The position numbers and the translations under genes were made by a program. This document shows positions 9,701 to 22,148 of a stretch of 36,594 bases of DNA, piece by piece. Numbering within the stretch: the stretch's first letter is position 1; every line of letters begins with the position of its first letter. This stretch comes from Hypsibius dujardini (taxonomy: Eukaryota; Tardigrada; Eutardigrada; Parachela; Hypsibiidae). The stretch covers positions 1 through 36,594 of the forward strand of contig LRSR01011231.1 in the NCBI GenBank assembly GCA_001579985.1. The letters are read 5' to 3'. The notes beneath the pieces are model-generated. The model saw only the letters and a list, made by a program, of their open reading frames with translations, was not told where the DNA came from and did not search any database.

Positions 9701-12700
9701 CGGCAGAAAGTGTTAGCAGGTGTGTTGGTCTTGCAAGCGTAGAGGCTCACTTTCCAGGCAGTGGAAGAATAAACTGTAGGAAAACAAAACAAATCAAATC
9801 AAATCAAAATAAACTGTTCTTGCCTCATGTTCATCATGAACAGTTATAGTTGTTACGAATACCATTGTCCGACATACGACCGGCTCCGTTGAGTGGGCCA
9901 ATATAGTTATCCGAAGCGCCTAAAACCAGTGGCATAAATTAATTTGTACAACTGCCAATTTTTTACGCTTCCGGAAAAATTATAAATCCTAATTAAAAAT
10001 TAATGTGTCGCTGCCTGCTTGCTGCCCAAATTGAGCGCATTTTTTTTCTAGCCGTTATGAGATCAATAATTTGAGCGATAAGCAGTCGCAAGAGTAGCTC
10101 ACCGGCATCCCCATAAATATCCATAATGACGCCCAGCAGTTTCCCTGACGAATCAGTCCCGGCCTGGTACTTCATCAGGTAGGGATAGCGTCGGCCTTTC
10201 ATCCGCAGGTTATCCCACAGGCTCACGTGGACCTTCACCGGTCTGTACAGTACACAAAATAACACCACTGTACCTTCGCTTGGAAAGTCCCGAGGTCCAC
10301 CACGAACAGTTACTAAACTTTTGAACGGGTTTCTAAATTTTGCCGCTGCTCCAAACCCTTTAATTCTTCTAATAGTAAATGTTTAGGTGCGTTGACTTTC
10401 ATACAAACTTGAGTTTTAAAAACTGCAATTAAAATTGTTAGCTTCAGCACTTTTTCTGTAAAGTTGGTGATTTTGAGCCCGCCAAGTTTGGCCGAAACCT
10501 GGCCATTCTCTTTAGCAGGGATATATATTTCTAGATTTCAGTTAATTGTTCCATATGAATTTTGGAGTGAATTGATGTGACGACTCTCCCGTTCACTTTC
10601 GGCTTTGACTAAAAGAAGCAAGCCCTTATTTCAACTTCAACACAACTTTTGCCTGCCTGGTGCGTCAGCTTTCCGTCTTCGGATTGTGAGATGACAAAAC
10701 GTCATGTCAATTCAATCAACAATCAATCTACATAATAGTCAGAAATGATGTGTTTCATTTGGCTAACTCCAGGAAGCTCCCCATCAAAAGGTTTGATAAT
10801 TCTGTTGGTTTGCAACACGACCTCAACTCTATCCAGCACATTTCTGTTAAATTGAAACATTGAAACCATTACACGCGGTTTCTACTTCAACCCATCAAAG
10901 CTGAGTTCGTGATGGAATGTACGCTGTGCTCTTGCTATAGCCAAGTTACTACTAACCTGCGGGTAAGGAACGCAGCGACAGCCGAGGCTCCAGCAATCCA
11001 GTTTTTCCCGCCCTTCCCGCCAAAACCTCCGCCAGTTCGCTTGACTGTAACATTTATCCTGCCAAAATGGCATGAGCCAAAGTGAGCTACTGGTAATCTA
11101 GAAATATTCCTTCACATCAAATTATCAACTGAAAAATGTCGAAGAACTTTAAAAAGGGAATGTCGATGCATCAAGTGCATCAGCGTTCACTCTTTCAAAA
11201 TTCAACTTAATATTTTTGTTTTCATCAAAACCATTTTGTAAAAGATAAAACAAGTTGTTAATTGCAAGTTGAGAAAGTAAAAGACACGAAAAACTTGATT
11301 GGGAGTAGATGGAATTTTCCAACAGGTTTTTGTAAATTGTTTTTTTACGGTAAAGTGATTTGAATGAAATGATGGCATGATCCGGTAACGGAAAGAAAGT
11401 ATCTGTACCTGTGTCTCCCGATTCCGCAACACTGAGAAACTGCCTGCTGGACTGAATCCATGTGCTGAGTTCCTGATTCGATGTTCAGCCCATCCTCGGT
11501 CGGGTAGGTCACCGCACCCTAAGCTCAACCGGATAAATGAAATCGGTATTTCACAATAAAACATTTTTGCTGTAGTTGATGTTATTTTTGCCGCTATTAT
11601 TACCTCAGTTTCCATATGAAAATGATTTTGCGTTCCCATTTCGATCTCTCCGGAGACCTTAACGGCGGCACTCGCGATCACCGCAGCAGCGTCACCCACC
11701 ACGATGCCCTTTGGTTGAGGGTGAAAAGACTGCTTGGCGATGGCATCGCGACAGTTCAGAATCGGTGGCTGAACGTCAAAATACTCCACTTTGACTAATT
11801 TGGCGGCCTTTTCGGCGACATCTTGTGAAACTGAAGACGACAAAGATTTCACTAAAGATCATGAATATTTCAACAATTCAATTGTCGAACAGTTTTCAAA
11901 TAACTCACATGTCTACGCATGAACTTTACTCATGTGATTTTTATTTTATTTCATTAAGTACGTATGTAAGTCCTTCTTGTTGAGGAGTGTCATGTTTTGT
12001 GGGATGTTTATCAACTCTCATAATATCGTTGATGGGTCAGTGCAACTTACCGGCCACAACGATAGCAATGGGCTGACCGGCATGGAGGGATCTTTTAGAA
12101 GCTAAAAGTTCCTCTGGATTGTGGAGCGCGCTGACATTATTGATTCCGGGTATGTCGCCGTGTAAGATGACCATTGTGACTCCCGGAAATGCCTTCATGT
12201 CAAGAATGGAACATCGTGGATTTGCACGATGCAACATGAATTTATAACCAATTACCGGTAATCGATTACGCAGGTTCAGCGATAGCTCCTGGCGTTATAA
12301 TAATTCTATTTAACATTAAATTAAATTCATTCATGTTGACGGATTAAACTGTAATAAAACATACGTTCAAAAATCGTTCATTAAAAAAAATCCATCAACA
12401 TAAATAAGCACAAATAAGGGCCAGAGTTTAATATATCTAATAATATTTTGAGAAGCAAGATATGATATGCCTGTTATGTGTGACCCAGTCTATTCATGTC
12501 GGCCTAAGTGGTGTTGTGCTATGCTCTGTTGTACCTTGGCATCGGTGGGGTCAACCTTATAAATGGCAGCGTTCCCCAGTGTGGTCAGCGTGAATGCCGC
12601 ATGCAACATGTGACCCTGCTGGACGTCACTCACGTACTTGGCCTCACCCGTACACTGCACCATCGACTCTAGCTTCGGCATGGCCCGGGTCACGGGGTAG

Positions 12701-15700
12701 TTGTCAGGGACCGTGGAGTAAGTCTGCTTCCCGGAGGACAACGGACGTACTAGACTGCCGACAGCTGAACGGTAGCGCGTGTCCGCGAGGTCTCCAACGA
12801 GTTCTAGTGCAAACTGCATAGGGAAATAACCGAGCATTTGATTGATGGACGAGGCATAAATCAAATTTAAAACGTGATTATGTATGCAGAGAAATAGTAA
12901 CTGATTGTTTGGCTATAATTAGACTAGGCAACAAATTAAATTAAACTAAACCATGAGTTATTAAAAGTATCAGTAGGCGAAAAGTAACAAATTTTTTTAG
13001 TTGTTTGGCTTTAATTGTTTCAATCAGCAAATACAATTACACTGGAAGTTTGGGTTACTAAAGTGTCAGAAGGGAAAACCAAAGAAAACAGTAATCATTA
13101 ATTTTCGACTAAAGCTCAACTAAGATTTTAGGTACGTGATGAAACGTAAACTAAACATCACTAGTGCCTAACGTTTAGTTGACTAAAAATACCAAGTATT
13201 TGATTAAGTATTTGTCATCTTCAATTGCGGTATGTTTCTTACTACCTTATAAAAAAGCGACATGCTCAGGGACTTCTTATAGGCAGCACTTGCTTCACAC
13301 GGGTCGTCTTCCGTGGGGACCACTTCCTCCTTCAATTTCGTTAGGGCTTGCTGAAGAACCGGAGGATCTGCGATGTTGGCGCCTTGAAGATGCACCTCCG
13401 TGGCTCTCGCATGGATCTACGTTAAGTGGGAATTAGAAACAGTCAAGTCAATCAGCCTAAACAAAATAACTAAGAGGAAACAAAACTCTTTTGCATTTTT
13501 TGTCACAGATATTTTATTTAAAAATACGCGAAGTATTTCAAATTAGTCTAAATTTCAGTTTATAGTTTATCTCTTTGTCAAACAGTTTTAGTTAAGTTTT
13601 GCTGATTTTCTAATTAAAAAAGACAACCAGGCGCTGCAAGTCTTTGTCAACCGATTCTATTCAAACAAGAAATGACGATGTAGAAAATGCGACAAAAAAC
13701 CGACGCCAGATGGTTCACAAGAGCTGCAACATCGTTAAACTTACAAAGTTTGGAGAAATATTTCCGAAGACCAGAGCCACATCCTTAATAATCACTTGCC
13801 CAGGTTGACTCTTTTTGTCCACTTGAGCGCGGAATCCAGAATTAACGTAGGCATGGGCGTTCTGAAAGAGTAAGTGCCACTTCACAAAAAACCAGTCCGT
13901 TCAAAAGAAAAGTATTTATTCTCTTACACCAGATCGTGGCATGACTTTGAAGGTTCGAAAAACGTGTTCCTCAGGGAAGCTAGGAAATTCGGCCCGCAAA
14001 ATAACTTGCCCCTTCATGTCCAAGTCCAGAAACTGTTCGGTGGTATAACTTTTCGCCATGTCTGGGCCGGAACCTAAATATTGAAAGTTCACTTTAAAGA
14101 CCTTTAAAACGTCTTGCATTAGGAGGCATAAGTTTACGCACCGACAACGATATTAGCCTTCCCCACTGCAAATGCAATGAAACTGTCCGATGGAAATTCC
14201 TTGTGGCGATTTTTCATGGCCAAATTGCCGCCCCAGCTGCCAATCTACAGAATAATAACCCAAACATCTACTCATATTTCGTTATCTCCAGAAATGATGG
14301 CAAAAATTAAGCTAAACTAAAAAATTTAATTGCACATTTAGTAATAAACCTCTTAGTTTTAATTTTTGGCTCCTCAATTTTTCTTGACGCACTAAATTTA
14401 GCAGTGGCGAAATTCGCATCAGAAGAATAATTTCGACTAAAATTAAACTAAATTTTCAGCTGACAGAAATTGGGAAAAAAAAACTAAAATCCCTGTTTTC
14501 TACCTTACGAAGTTTTATTTTACCAATAAAATTATTTGCTGTAATAATTCTGACACTTTTCTGATCCCTGACAGTGGACTTACATTCCGAACCGAATGGT
14601 GCGCGGTCTTGCTGATTAAAGCAGCCAATGATTCTAAATGTTGAAAGCCGGCAAGTTTCGATTGGTTCTTAAAAGCGGCAATTAGATCTGTCAACGAAGT
14701 GTTTGCTCCAATAGTCAACAAGTCAGCCGAGGGTGTCTTAATCCCGTAGAGTTCGCCAACGCCCTTCAAATCCACATACGCATCGTAGGGTGCTTCGTCG
14801 TAAACGCCCTTTCCAGTGTGCCCAACGACAAAATAGACGTTCTTCGTGCCGAGCGTCTGAATTTGACTGAACAGTTCTGAAAGGTTGGATGGCTTGTACC
14901 ACGGTGGTGCGACAGATTCCGCTGCTGCAGACAATGGTGCGACGAAGGGTGCGACGAAGGGACCCCCTTTCGCGTGACAGTTTCCCGCACATGATTTGCC
15001 CGTTTTTTTGCATACGCCTCCTTTAACATCCTTGAAATAAAAGACACACCTAATACATTTCATTCATACTAATTTACAGAATACCACAATGCTGTTTAGC
15101 GGCTATACCTCAATGTCCGGTGTAGAGTGTGTCGTCGGTTGATCAATGGCAAACGTCTTGAAAGCATCGAGGATGGGCCGATATCCTGATTTATTAAAGA
15201 AATTTCAGAAGCTTTAATTTCAATGAAAGCCTTCCGTTTCGTACATCGCCTTGTGGTTACATGGAACAAAGCATTCAGAGCGAGATTTTTACATCACGGC
15301 GAACTTTTTTACCACGTCACACTAACGACGGACAAAGAAATATAGCTTCTGTGTCAGCAAATAATTTTCGGTCCACTCTATACGCATTACATTACCGGTA
15401 CATCGGCAGATGTTTCCGTCGCAGGCGTTCTCCACGTCTTGTCGCGTAAGGGTGCCTTCTGTGTTGTTTTTCAAGGTACTACACAAACAAACATACAGCG
15501 GCAGCTGCTTTTGGTGTGTTAAATTATTTTTATTTATATTTAGTACTTACTCAGGGCGATGTTCAGAGACGGATTTCAAAACGTCTCCAATTTATTTTCT
15601 AAATTAGTTCAATATTAAAGATAGCTGAAAAAATTTATTTCATCGACATATCTCCGAGAACCTTTTTTTTCCACGAATTTTCAAAGTTACGAAAACACTG

Positions 15701-17151
15701 GGATATTTCGTTTTACTCAATTATTTAACTATAACTCTCTGAGGACGGGGAGTGTTCCTTTGAATCACTTCGACGGGAGAAATAGGCGCCCGAAGCGAAT
15801 TTTTAACCAATTTCGCTGAAATTAAAGCGTTTGATCTTAGAATTTGTCGCTCTACCTGACTCCCCAAAACAATGTCACAAACTCGATAACGAAAATCAGG
15901 ATCCGAGGTGATCCAAAGTGGATCAGGCAAAATGTGTCTCTTCTTCCACATTTTTGTTTTCACATTAAGTACGATTTTTTCTCAACTTTTTGAAGCAGCA
16001 GATCTCAAGCCATCTCGGATGCCCATGATTTGGATGGGCAGATGAAGAATCTGATATTCCGATCCCGCACACACAAAAATGAACTCATTGAGAAAAACTC
16101 AGTGGGAAACCCCGAGCAGACTTCCCAATGCGCACCACCAGCGTAGGCTTCTTTGTTGTGGTTTTCTGGCTGGCGAGTATGACACACTGTGTGTACAAAG
16201 GCAACTCGACATTTACAGGGAAACTGCCATATGAACCCTTTTATTTGCATACGAGCGCATTAAACAGCCTACACGCAAGTGATCAAAAGTTGATCAACCC
16301 CGTCCTCAAGGGGGGGGGGGTTGGTAAAAAAACCAGTCCTCAGAGAATTAAAGTGGTTGAGGTTTTAAAACCCATCAACGTACTGTACCTGTACATGCTC
16401 ATAACCCATCCTGGGGTGCAGTAGCCACATTGGGTTCCATAGTGGTCCGTCATGGCAGTCTGAATAGGATGGGGATTGTTCTGATTGCCCACGCCTTCTA
16501 CGGTCGTAATTTCCCATTTATCACACGACAGAATCGGGCAGAGACACTAAAAGAAATCTTTCTATTTAATCGAGTCTTCTTATTTAATTATTAAAAAAAC
16601 ACTTACAGAGTTAATGGATCTCTGGATGATGGCCTTGGAGTCGGGCGTCGGGTCGGGGTAGGCAACATGAACGGTGCACACCCCGCAACCTCCTTCCCGA
16701 CATGTCACTTTCGTTCCCGTGAGGTAGAGATGCTCCCGTAAGTATTGGTTGAGGGAGACTTCCGAAAACGTCGTCGGAACTGTCAGCAAGAAAGCAAAAG
16801 ACGATAAAAAATTAAATGAGATAAAACAAGAAACCAACTAAAGAAAACAGAACAGTAAAGAAAAGAAAATGAAATAAAACAGTAAAACTTAAATGCAACA
16901 AAACAATAAGAAATTAAATAGCACGCAACAATAGAAAATTAAACGAAACAAAAACAATAACATGTTAAGTAAGACAGAACAATAAAAAATGAAATAATGC
17001 TGAACAATTGAAAGTTAAAATTAATCAACAATTAAAAATAGCATGTCCCGTAAAAGTTCAGCAGGTTCTTACCGTCATATTTCACGCCATTGATGGTAAC
17101 GGTAATGTGGTCAGCCGCTCCAACGGAACTAAACTTAAACGGTGGTGTCAT
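6702..17151 (-). CDS. Aldehyde oxidase/xanthine dehydrogenase-family molybdenum hydroxylase, copy 1 (complete)
   Basis: Exons: 17151-17073, 16779-16607, 16546-16389, 15478-15396, 15185-15109, 15030-14584, 14244-14142, 14073-13928, 13861-13745, 13416-13246, 12813-12535, 12192-12051, 11830-11604, 11518-11409, 11058-10957, 10242-10103, 9919-9863, 9773-9693, 9335-8950, 8608-8480, 8370-8240, 8161-8013, 7565-7362, 6979-6869, 6775-6702. They total 3876 bases, 1291 residues, the normal family size. The start MTPP matches copy 2. Residues 53-61 (CREGGCGVC) and Cys124/127/161/163 bind two 2Fe-2S clusters. About 200-460 is the FAD domain (IGSWGGNLAMKN). About 560-1291 is the molybdopterin domain: GGGFGGKG (780-787), FCRAPG (Arg895), GGIEMGQG, and VGEPPL with catalytic Glu1234. 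The enzyme would be a cytosolic flavoprotein oxidising aldehydes or N-heterocycles. The LTGTK context, a Cys-rich linker (CKKTGKSC) and Gly787 in place of the purine-binding Glu favour aldehyde-oxidase-like activity. NAD+ or O2 as acceptor is undecided. Confidence 0.92.
7040..7265. repeat. Degenerate AACTAAA / TTTAGTTT tract in intron 23 of copy 1
   Basis: Within the intron 6980-7361, the motif ACTAAA and its complement TTTAGT recur many times in irregular order. Similar patches are seen in other introns of this gene (near 8640-8720, 12918-13190, 13540-13620, 14300-14480) and in copy 2 near 25000-25170. There is no coding potential. Confidence 0.5.
7566..8012 (-). other. Intron 22 of copy 1 (447 bases), AT-rich
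   Basis: Lies between exons 8161-8013 and 7565-7362, phase 1. It is AT-rich with A-tracts. I see nothing else in it. Confidence 0.6.
10243..10956 (-). other. Intron 15 of copy 1 (714 bases), empty
   Basis: Separates the exon with the molybdopterin glycine loop (11058-10957) from the exon beginning PVKVHVSLWDNL (10242-10103), phase 2. It is markedly longer than the corresponding intron in copy 2 (81 bases). I see no ORF, RNA gene or repeat in it. Confidence 0.55.
15479..16388 (-). other. Intron 3 of copy 1 (910 bases) with an unexplained ORF
   Basis: Lies between the two halves of the second 2Fe-2S domain (MSMYR / STLKNN), phase 2. It contains a G10 tract at 16311-16320 and an 80-codon minus-strand ORF at 15721-15963 (starting MKTKMWKKRHILPDPLW, ending RPQRVIVK). 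I do not recognise that ORF. It has no neighbouring exon and no homologous counterpart in copy 2, so it may be chance, a relic of an inserted sequence, or a nested gene. Confidence 0.35.
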
Positions 17152-18818
17152 AATTATTTTCAAAAATCGTAACAAGACTTGAAAACGATTCTCCGCTTTG
17201 GCGCTAAAGAAACAGACACCTGATGCGCTCACGAAGCGGAAGTACAATGACAATGCAGATAGCCTCGCAATGCTTCGTTGTGAATTTGCGCCAGCAGCGT
17301 TGTTGTTTCTCTACCCAGCGAATAACAACCCCACAGATACAAGTCGTACACGATATTTGGCCTCGGTATCGGGTCTGTGACTATTGACATTTGTTTACGG
17401 TGAACCGCTCCAGGTTATCGTCGTGCAAAATCTAGACGAACAGCTGTAGTGTGGCTTTATTCTGGTCCAGCTGATAGTCCATCGCGTGTCTGTCGGAATC
17501 CATACACCGTAAGCTCGCGATCTCAAGGGACACTTTTTTGCCCTACCCGTAAATTTTAATCAAACCGAGCTTGGCCTATTCAGGGCCTTTCACCAAATTA
17601 GCACTGTAGGGACAAATATACGGAAAAGCATAACTGTACAATCAAACAATCAACGAAGAGGAAATTACTCTTAATGATTCGGTGTGCAACGATTTCCTAA
17701 CTGATAAGTGATACGAATCAAACAATCGAGCACAATGAGTTGTACGAAATCAGCCAATTAGAGAAGAGTGGATCAGATTGAAAGTTCAATCGAGTCAGGG
17801 CCATGCTGCAAGAGGCAGAGCTTAGCTGTCCCTTGAGATCACGAGCATAGTTCTAGTTGATCGATCGATTGGAGGCATTTGTGTTCCACAAGCCAAACAT
17901 TGTTCCCAAGTGTAATTTACATTTGGACACCAATTTTTCCGTTCCATTTCTCGACACCTCCAACACCTGTAATGGTGGAGCTCGGCCCATCTCGAAATAA
18001 CTCGACTAGAAACATTATCGATCAAAATCGACACAGGTTGATAATTTAAAAAATTAATAATTGCTTAATAATTACCTATTTAGTACTAAAATAAGTACTT
18101 TAATAATTTAGCCCAAAATGTACATTATTTACTAACTTAATTCTTAATTTACTAATTACTAACTAAATACAAACTTCATAATGTACCAATTTACTGGTTT
18201 ACTAATTTAGTAATTTACTAAATCAGTTGGTCAATAATTTACCAAAAACATTTAATGATACAATAATTTGGCAAATGAGTAATTACTAATGACTAGTAAA
18301 TATTAATTTCGTGATGATGTTAGGAGTTTTGCAATTCAATGAATTAGTCCAAAATGTAAATAACATCTAAATTTAAATAGATTTTAACTCATAATTAATT
18401 TAAATTAGCCAACTGTTTGACAGAGGGCGGGGCGGACCCATCAACCAATTATGGAAAGCAATACGCTCGCATTTTCACTTATCTTCGGTGACCACGCATA
18501 ACTCCGCCCCTGACCTCCGGTACATAGCAAACTGTTGTAGTTCAATTCTGAATGAAATTCTGAATGGAATGTTGTGCCGAAAAATGCCCATTAAGAGGCC
18601 CACTTTAAATGCATTGCAAGTATTCGATTCAGAAATTGGCCAGATTCCTCACATGGATTTCTCTTTTTTAATTGTTCACAGCGTGAAAAAAAAACTTAAC
18701 TCACATTTACGTAAGCGCATGATTTTACCCACATATATTCAAATATTATGTTGAATATCACATATTCCGGCCACTAATAGGGCTGAACATTTTGTAAATG
18801 CATCGCTGATTAGTCTTT
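17152..18818. other. Intergenic region between AOX/XDH copies 1 and 2
   Basis: This 1667-base stretch must hold the copy 1 promoter and the copy 2 3' end. About 18020-18410 is very AT-rich with loosely repeated TTTACTAATTTA-like units. Near 18423-18512 is a GC-rich pair of ends (GGGGCGGA ... TCCGCCCC). A small minus ORF (17822-18034) with two CxxC pairs has no support. No clear TATA box was identified next to the copy 1 start. Confidence 0.5.
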
Positions 18819-19722
18819 CTATCGAAGTTGCGAGATTTCAATACGATTGTATTGCTGGATCCTTTCGACTGTCATTGGTGCCACTGCAATCAAAGTTATA
18901 TATGGGTAAAGAACTTGATAAGCCCCAAACGAATAACGAAGACCCTACCTACCCAGGGTAAACCAATCGGCGCCCTTTCCAGTCTCGTTCAGATTGGCGG
19001 CGATTGCATTCCGCAACGCGAACACAACCGAAGCTGCTCCACAAAGCGGCGGTTCTCCAACCACTAAACAATCAATCAATCAGTTGAAAACTTAACGTGT
19101 ACAGTGGTAAAATAATCTTGTTTTCTCTAATAACTTTTGGCGAGACTTACGTTTGCTCCGCAGGACTCCGCTTGGGTTCGGGGCATTCTGCAATAAAGTC
19201 ACGCGAAAATCCACTGGAATATCTTTCGCCATTGGTGGTTTATACTTCCATGTGCCGTATGACAAATTTTCGCCGGTCTTCGGGTCGTAAATCTGCTCCT
19301 CCGAGGTGTAGTACCCGAGACCCATCACCACAGCGCCTTCAACTTGGCCCACGTCTGCAGATCAAATAAACAATTCAATAAGTCTTTTCGTTTTGTCGTA
19401 ATCGGAGAGGCGTAACAGTAAAACGGTTTGATTTGTAGTACTTGCCAATAAGGGGTGACATACTCTCGCCGCAATCGTAGAGAATGTCGAGACGATTGAT
19501 TATGAACTCGCCCGTCAAAATGTCCAGCTCAATCTCCGTACACATGGCGGCGTAAAAGTTGTACGCGACGTGATCCGGCGTCTTGGCGTTTATGCTAAAA
19601 ATGATACGTGGGATTTGAGTTTTAAATTTAGGGGCTAATTTAGGCGAAAAACTAAATCAACATTGAACTCGTATGATTATGCTAAAGAGAGAGTGCACAT
19701 GCAGAGAAAGAAAAACAGAAAA

Positions 19723-19738
19723 ACAGACAAACAGACAG

Positions 19739-19781
<43 letters not shown>

Positions 19782-19790
19782 GGCAGACAT
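19723..19790. repeat. (ACAG)n microsatellite in intron 21 of copy 2
   Basis: ACAGAC-type units run through the 486-base intron 19595-20080, ending GGCAGAC. It is the complement of the CTGT repeat at 6004-6120. Nothing else is seen in this intron. Confidence 0.85.
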
Positions 19791-20963
19791 CTTAGTCGTA
19801 GTTTCTTCTGTTATGTTGGTTGGAAAGTTTGATAAAAAGAGTTTTAGTTTAGTACATAGTCGTTTAGGCCAAAAGATCCAGAATCAAGTTGGGAATTAGA
19901 ATGACCAGATTTTGTCGTCGATATTTGTATGAGACGTGAAGATTTAGTGAATTTATGTAGAAACACGCCATTATAATGATGAGCTTCGTCCTTTACATGT
20001 GGTAATGACGTCTCTTGATTCTAGACTTCTGATGTGAATAGTTTGAAAAATTGGGCAGCAGTATTATTAAAAAGTCTTACCCAGAACGGGCCGACAGATC
20101 GACCTCTTTTTTGAAGCAATCCTCAATCAGCTGCGGCCAAGTTTTTGTCGGATCAATTTGACGAACTACGTCAATAAGAGTTCGAAGCTGTCGGCAAGCA
20201 TCAATGGCTGCCTGTGTAAATAGTAATCACATGCAAGAACTAAAAGATACCGAGATCACTCCAGCAGTAGACATGGACCTTACCAGAGAAACAAGCTCGC
20301 TGGTAACGCTTCCTCCTGTAATCCCGCCGTTGGCAGTCATTATTGCCTGAGTCGGTTGAATGGCAATGTACTTCATGTCCACACCCAACTCGCTGGCCAC
20401 GACCTGCGCAATCTGCACAAAAAATAAAAGTTAAAATATTTAATAAGCACAATCGATGAAATATTGATAAAAACATTAGTAAAATTATAATAATAAATAA
20501 TATAATAAACTAAACCAACGATTAAAAAATAAATATTTTCGTTTTTTAGATTTTTCGATTTATTGTTTTGTTTTTTATTGTTTATTCAGACATCGTACTT
20601 TCGTATTGATTCCCTGTCCCATTTCAATCCCGCCGTGAAAGATGGCCACAAGACAGTGGAAGATACGAGTCGGTATGTTCCAATGGGCCGCATAGCGAAT
20701 CGGCACCACGTTGATTCCACGTTTGCGCCATCGGTTCGCTGTGTTGAAGGTGGCAACAGCCTCCGAGCGGGATTTATAATCTGATGACTGCAAGAATTGA
20801 TCCGTAAGTGCTGGCAGGGTGAAGTCCTTCACCGTGGCCCCGCCCATCATTCGGTCGCCGTTTTTATAGAAGTTCAATTGTCGTAATTCCAGCGAAGGTT
20901 TCTTCAACACGTGTGACATATGTTCCAGGAGATGTTCAATGAAGTAAATCCCCTCTGTCGATG

Positions 20964-21505
20964 CTGAAGTATTGGAAAACGAATTACTTAATTTAATCGG
21001 AGACGAAATGATGATATTAATAGTAGCATCTAAAAGTAAGAGCTCGGTTTACGACCTTCAAGACTACTAGTCTCCTCATAAGACCTTTAGTTATACGACT
21101 ATAATCTCGACATATGACTTTTGATTTTCCGAAAAACATCTGTTTTTGGAGGTTGTACTACCAGTTCGAATTTTAGCATCAAGTAAGGTAGAATAGCAGT
21201 CGATTTACCCTTCCAAATTGAAATCAAGGTTGATAAAAATTTTCCTCAAAATCCAAGTCGAAATTCAAGTCGTGGAAACGGTCTGCTTCGCAATAACAAT
21301 GAATTGAAATGGTCGCAGAAAAGGTTGTACGAGGAGACGAATAGTCGTGACGGTCGTATTGCGGAACCCTCGATCCTCATATCAAAAGTGTAAAATCGTT
21401 AAAAGGACGTATCATATTTTCATAAATAAATTATCTGTTAAATATTTGAAACCAAAAATACATTCGATGTAGTTAATGTTGAGCGTCAACTTTAACTTTA
21501 CCTAC
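20964..21505 (-). other. Intron 18 of copy 2 (542 bases), empty
   Basis: Separates the exon ending CRAPG (21586-21506) from the exon beginning ASTEGIYFIEH (20963-20599), phase 1. I see no coding sequence, RNA gene or clear repeat in it. Confidence 0.55.
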
Positions 21506-22148
21506 CTGGTGCACGACATGCCGTATTGGCCGGGGTGTTGGTCTTGCATGCGTGAATATTAATTTTCCAATTGGGTGCAAAATACACTAAAATGATCAAA
21601 AAGCCTCCGAATATATGTTTGTGATAATGTGTTGTGACTGACCGTGAGATTGCACGTGAGACAAACGCACCGTTGTCGCACCACTGCAAGATGCCTTGAA
21701 ATCTGTAAATTTCGTTGCTCGATGAGCCTAAATAAAATGCATTGGCCTAAAACAAATTAAATTAATAACGTTTTAAGTTCTAAAACACAAATTTTAACTC
21801 ATGATAGGCATCTTGTCGCCCTGTACCGAGGTCACCGTAAATGTCCATAACCACCCCGAGAAGTTTCCCGGCAGCATCCGTCGCGGCGCGGTACTTCATG
21901 TAATAGGGATGTCGACGTCCTTTGATGCGAAAATTATCCCATAAACTCAAGTAGATTTTCACAGGTCTATGAAAATGTGATTCGTTAAACAGTTCAAGGA
22001 AAATTTTGGTATTCGTCCAGCAGATAGGATTAATTAGTTGGTCTTACCGTCGGAGCAGGAATGCCGCCACTGCCGAGGCTGTGGACACAAACCGTCGGCT
22101 GAATTTTTCCCGAGTCCTCCACCACTGCGCTTAACCGTAACGTTGATT

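Noticed and set aside
17822-18034. Minus-strand ORF with two CxxC pairs, zinc-finger-like
   Set aside because: Short, isolated in AT-rich intergenic DNA, no splice partner and no recognisable fold spacing.
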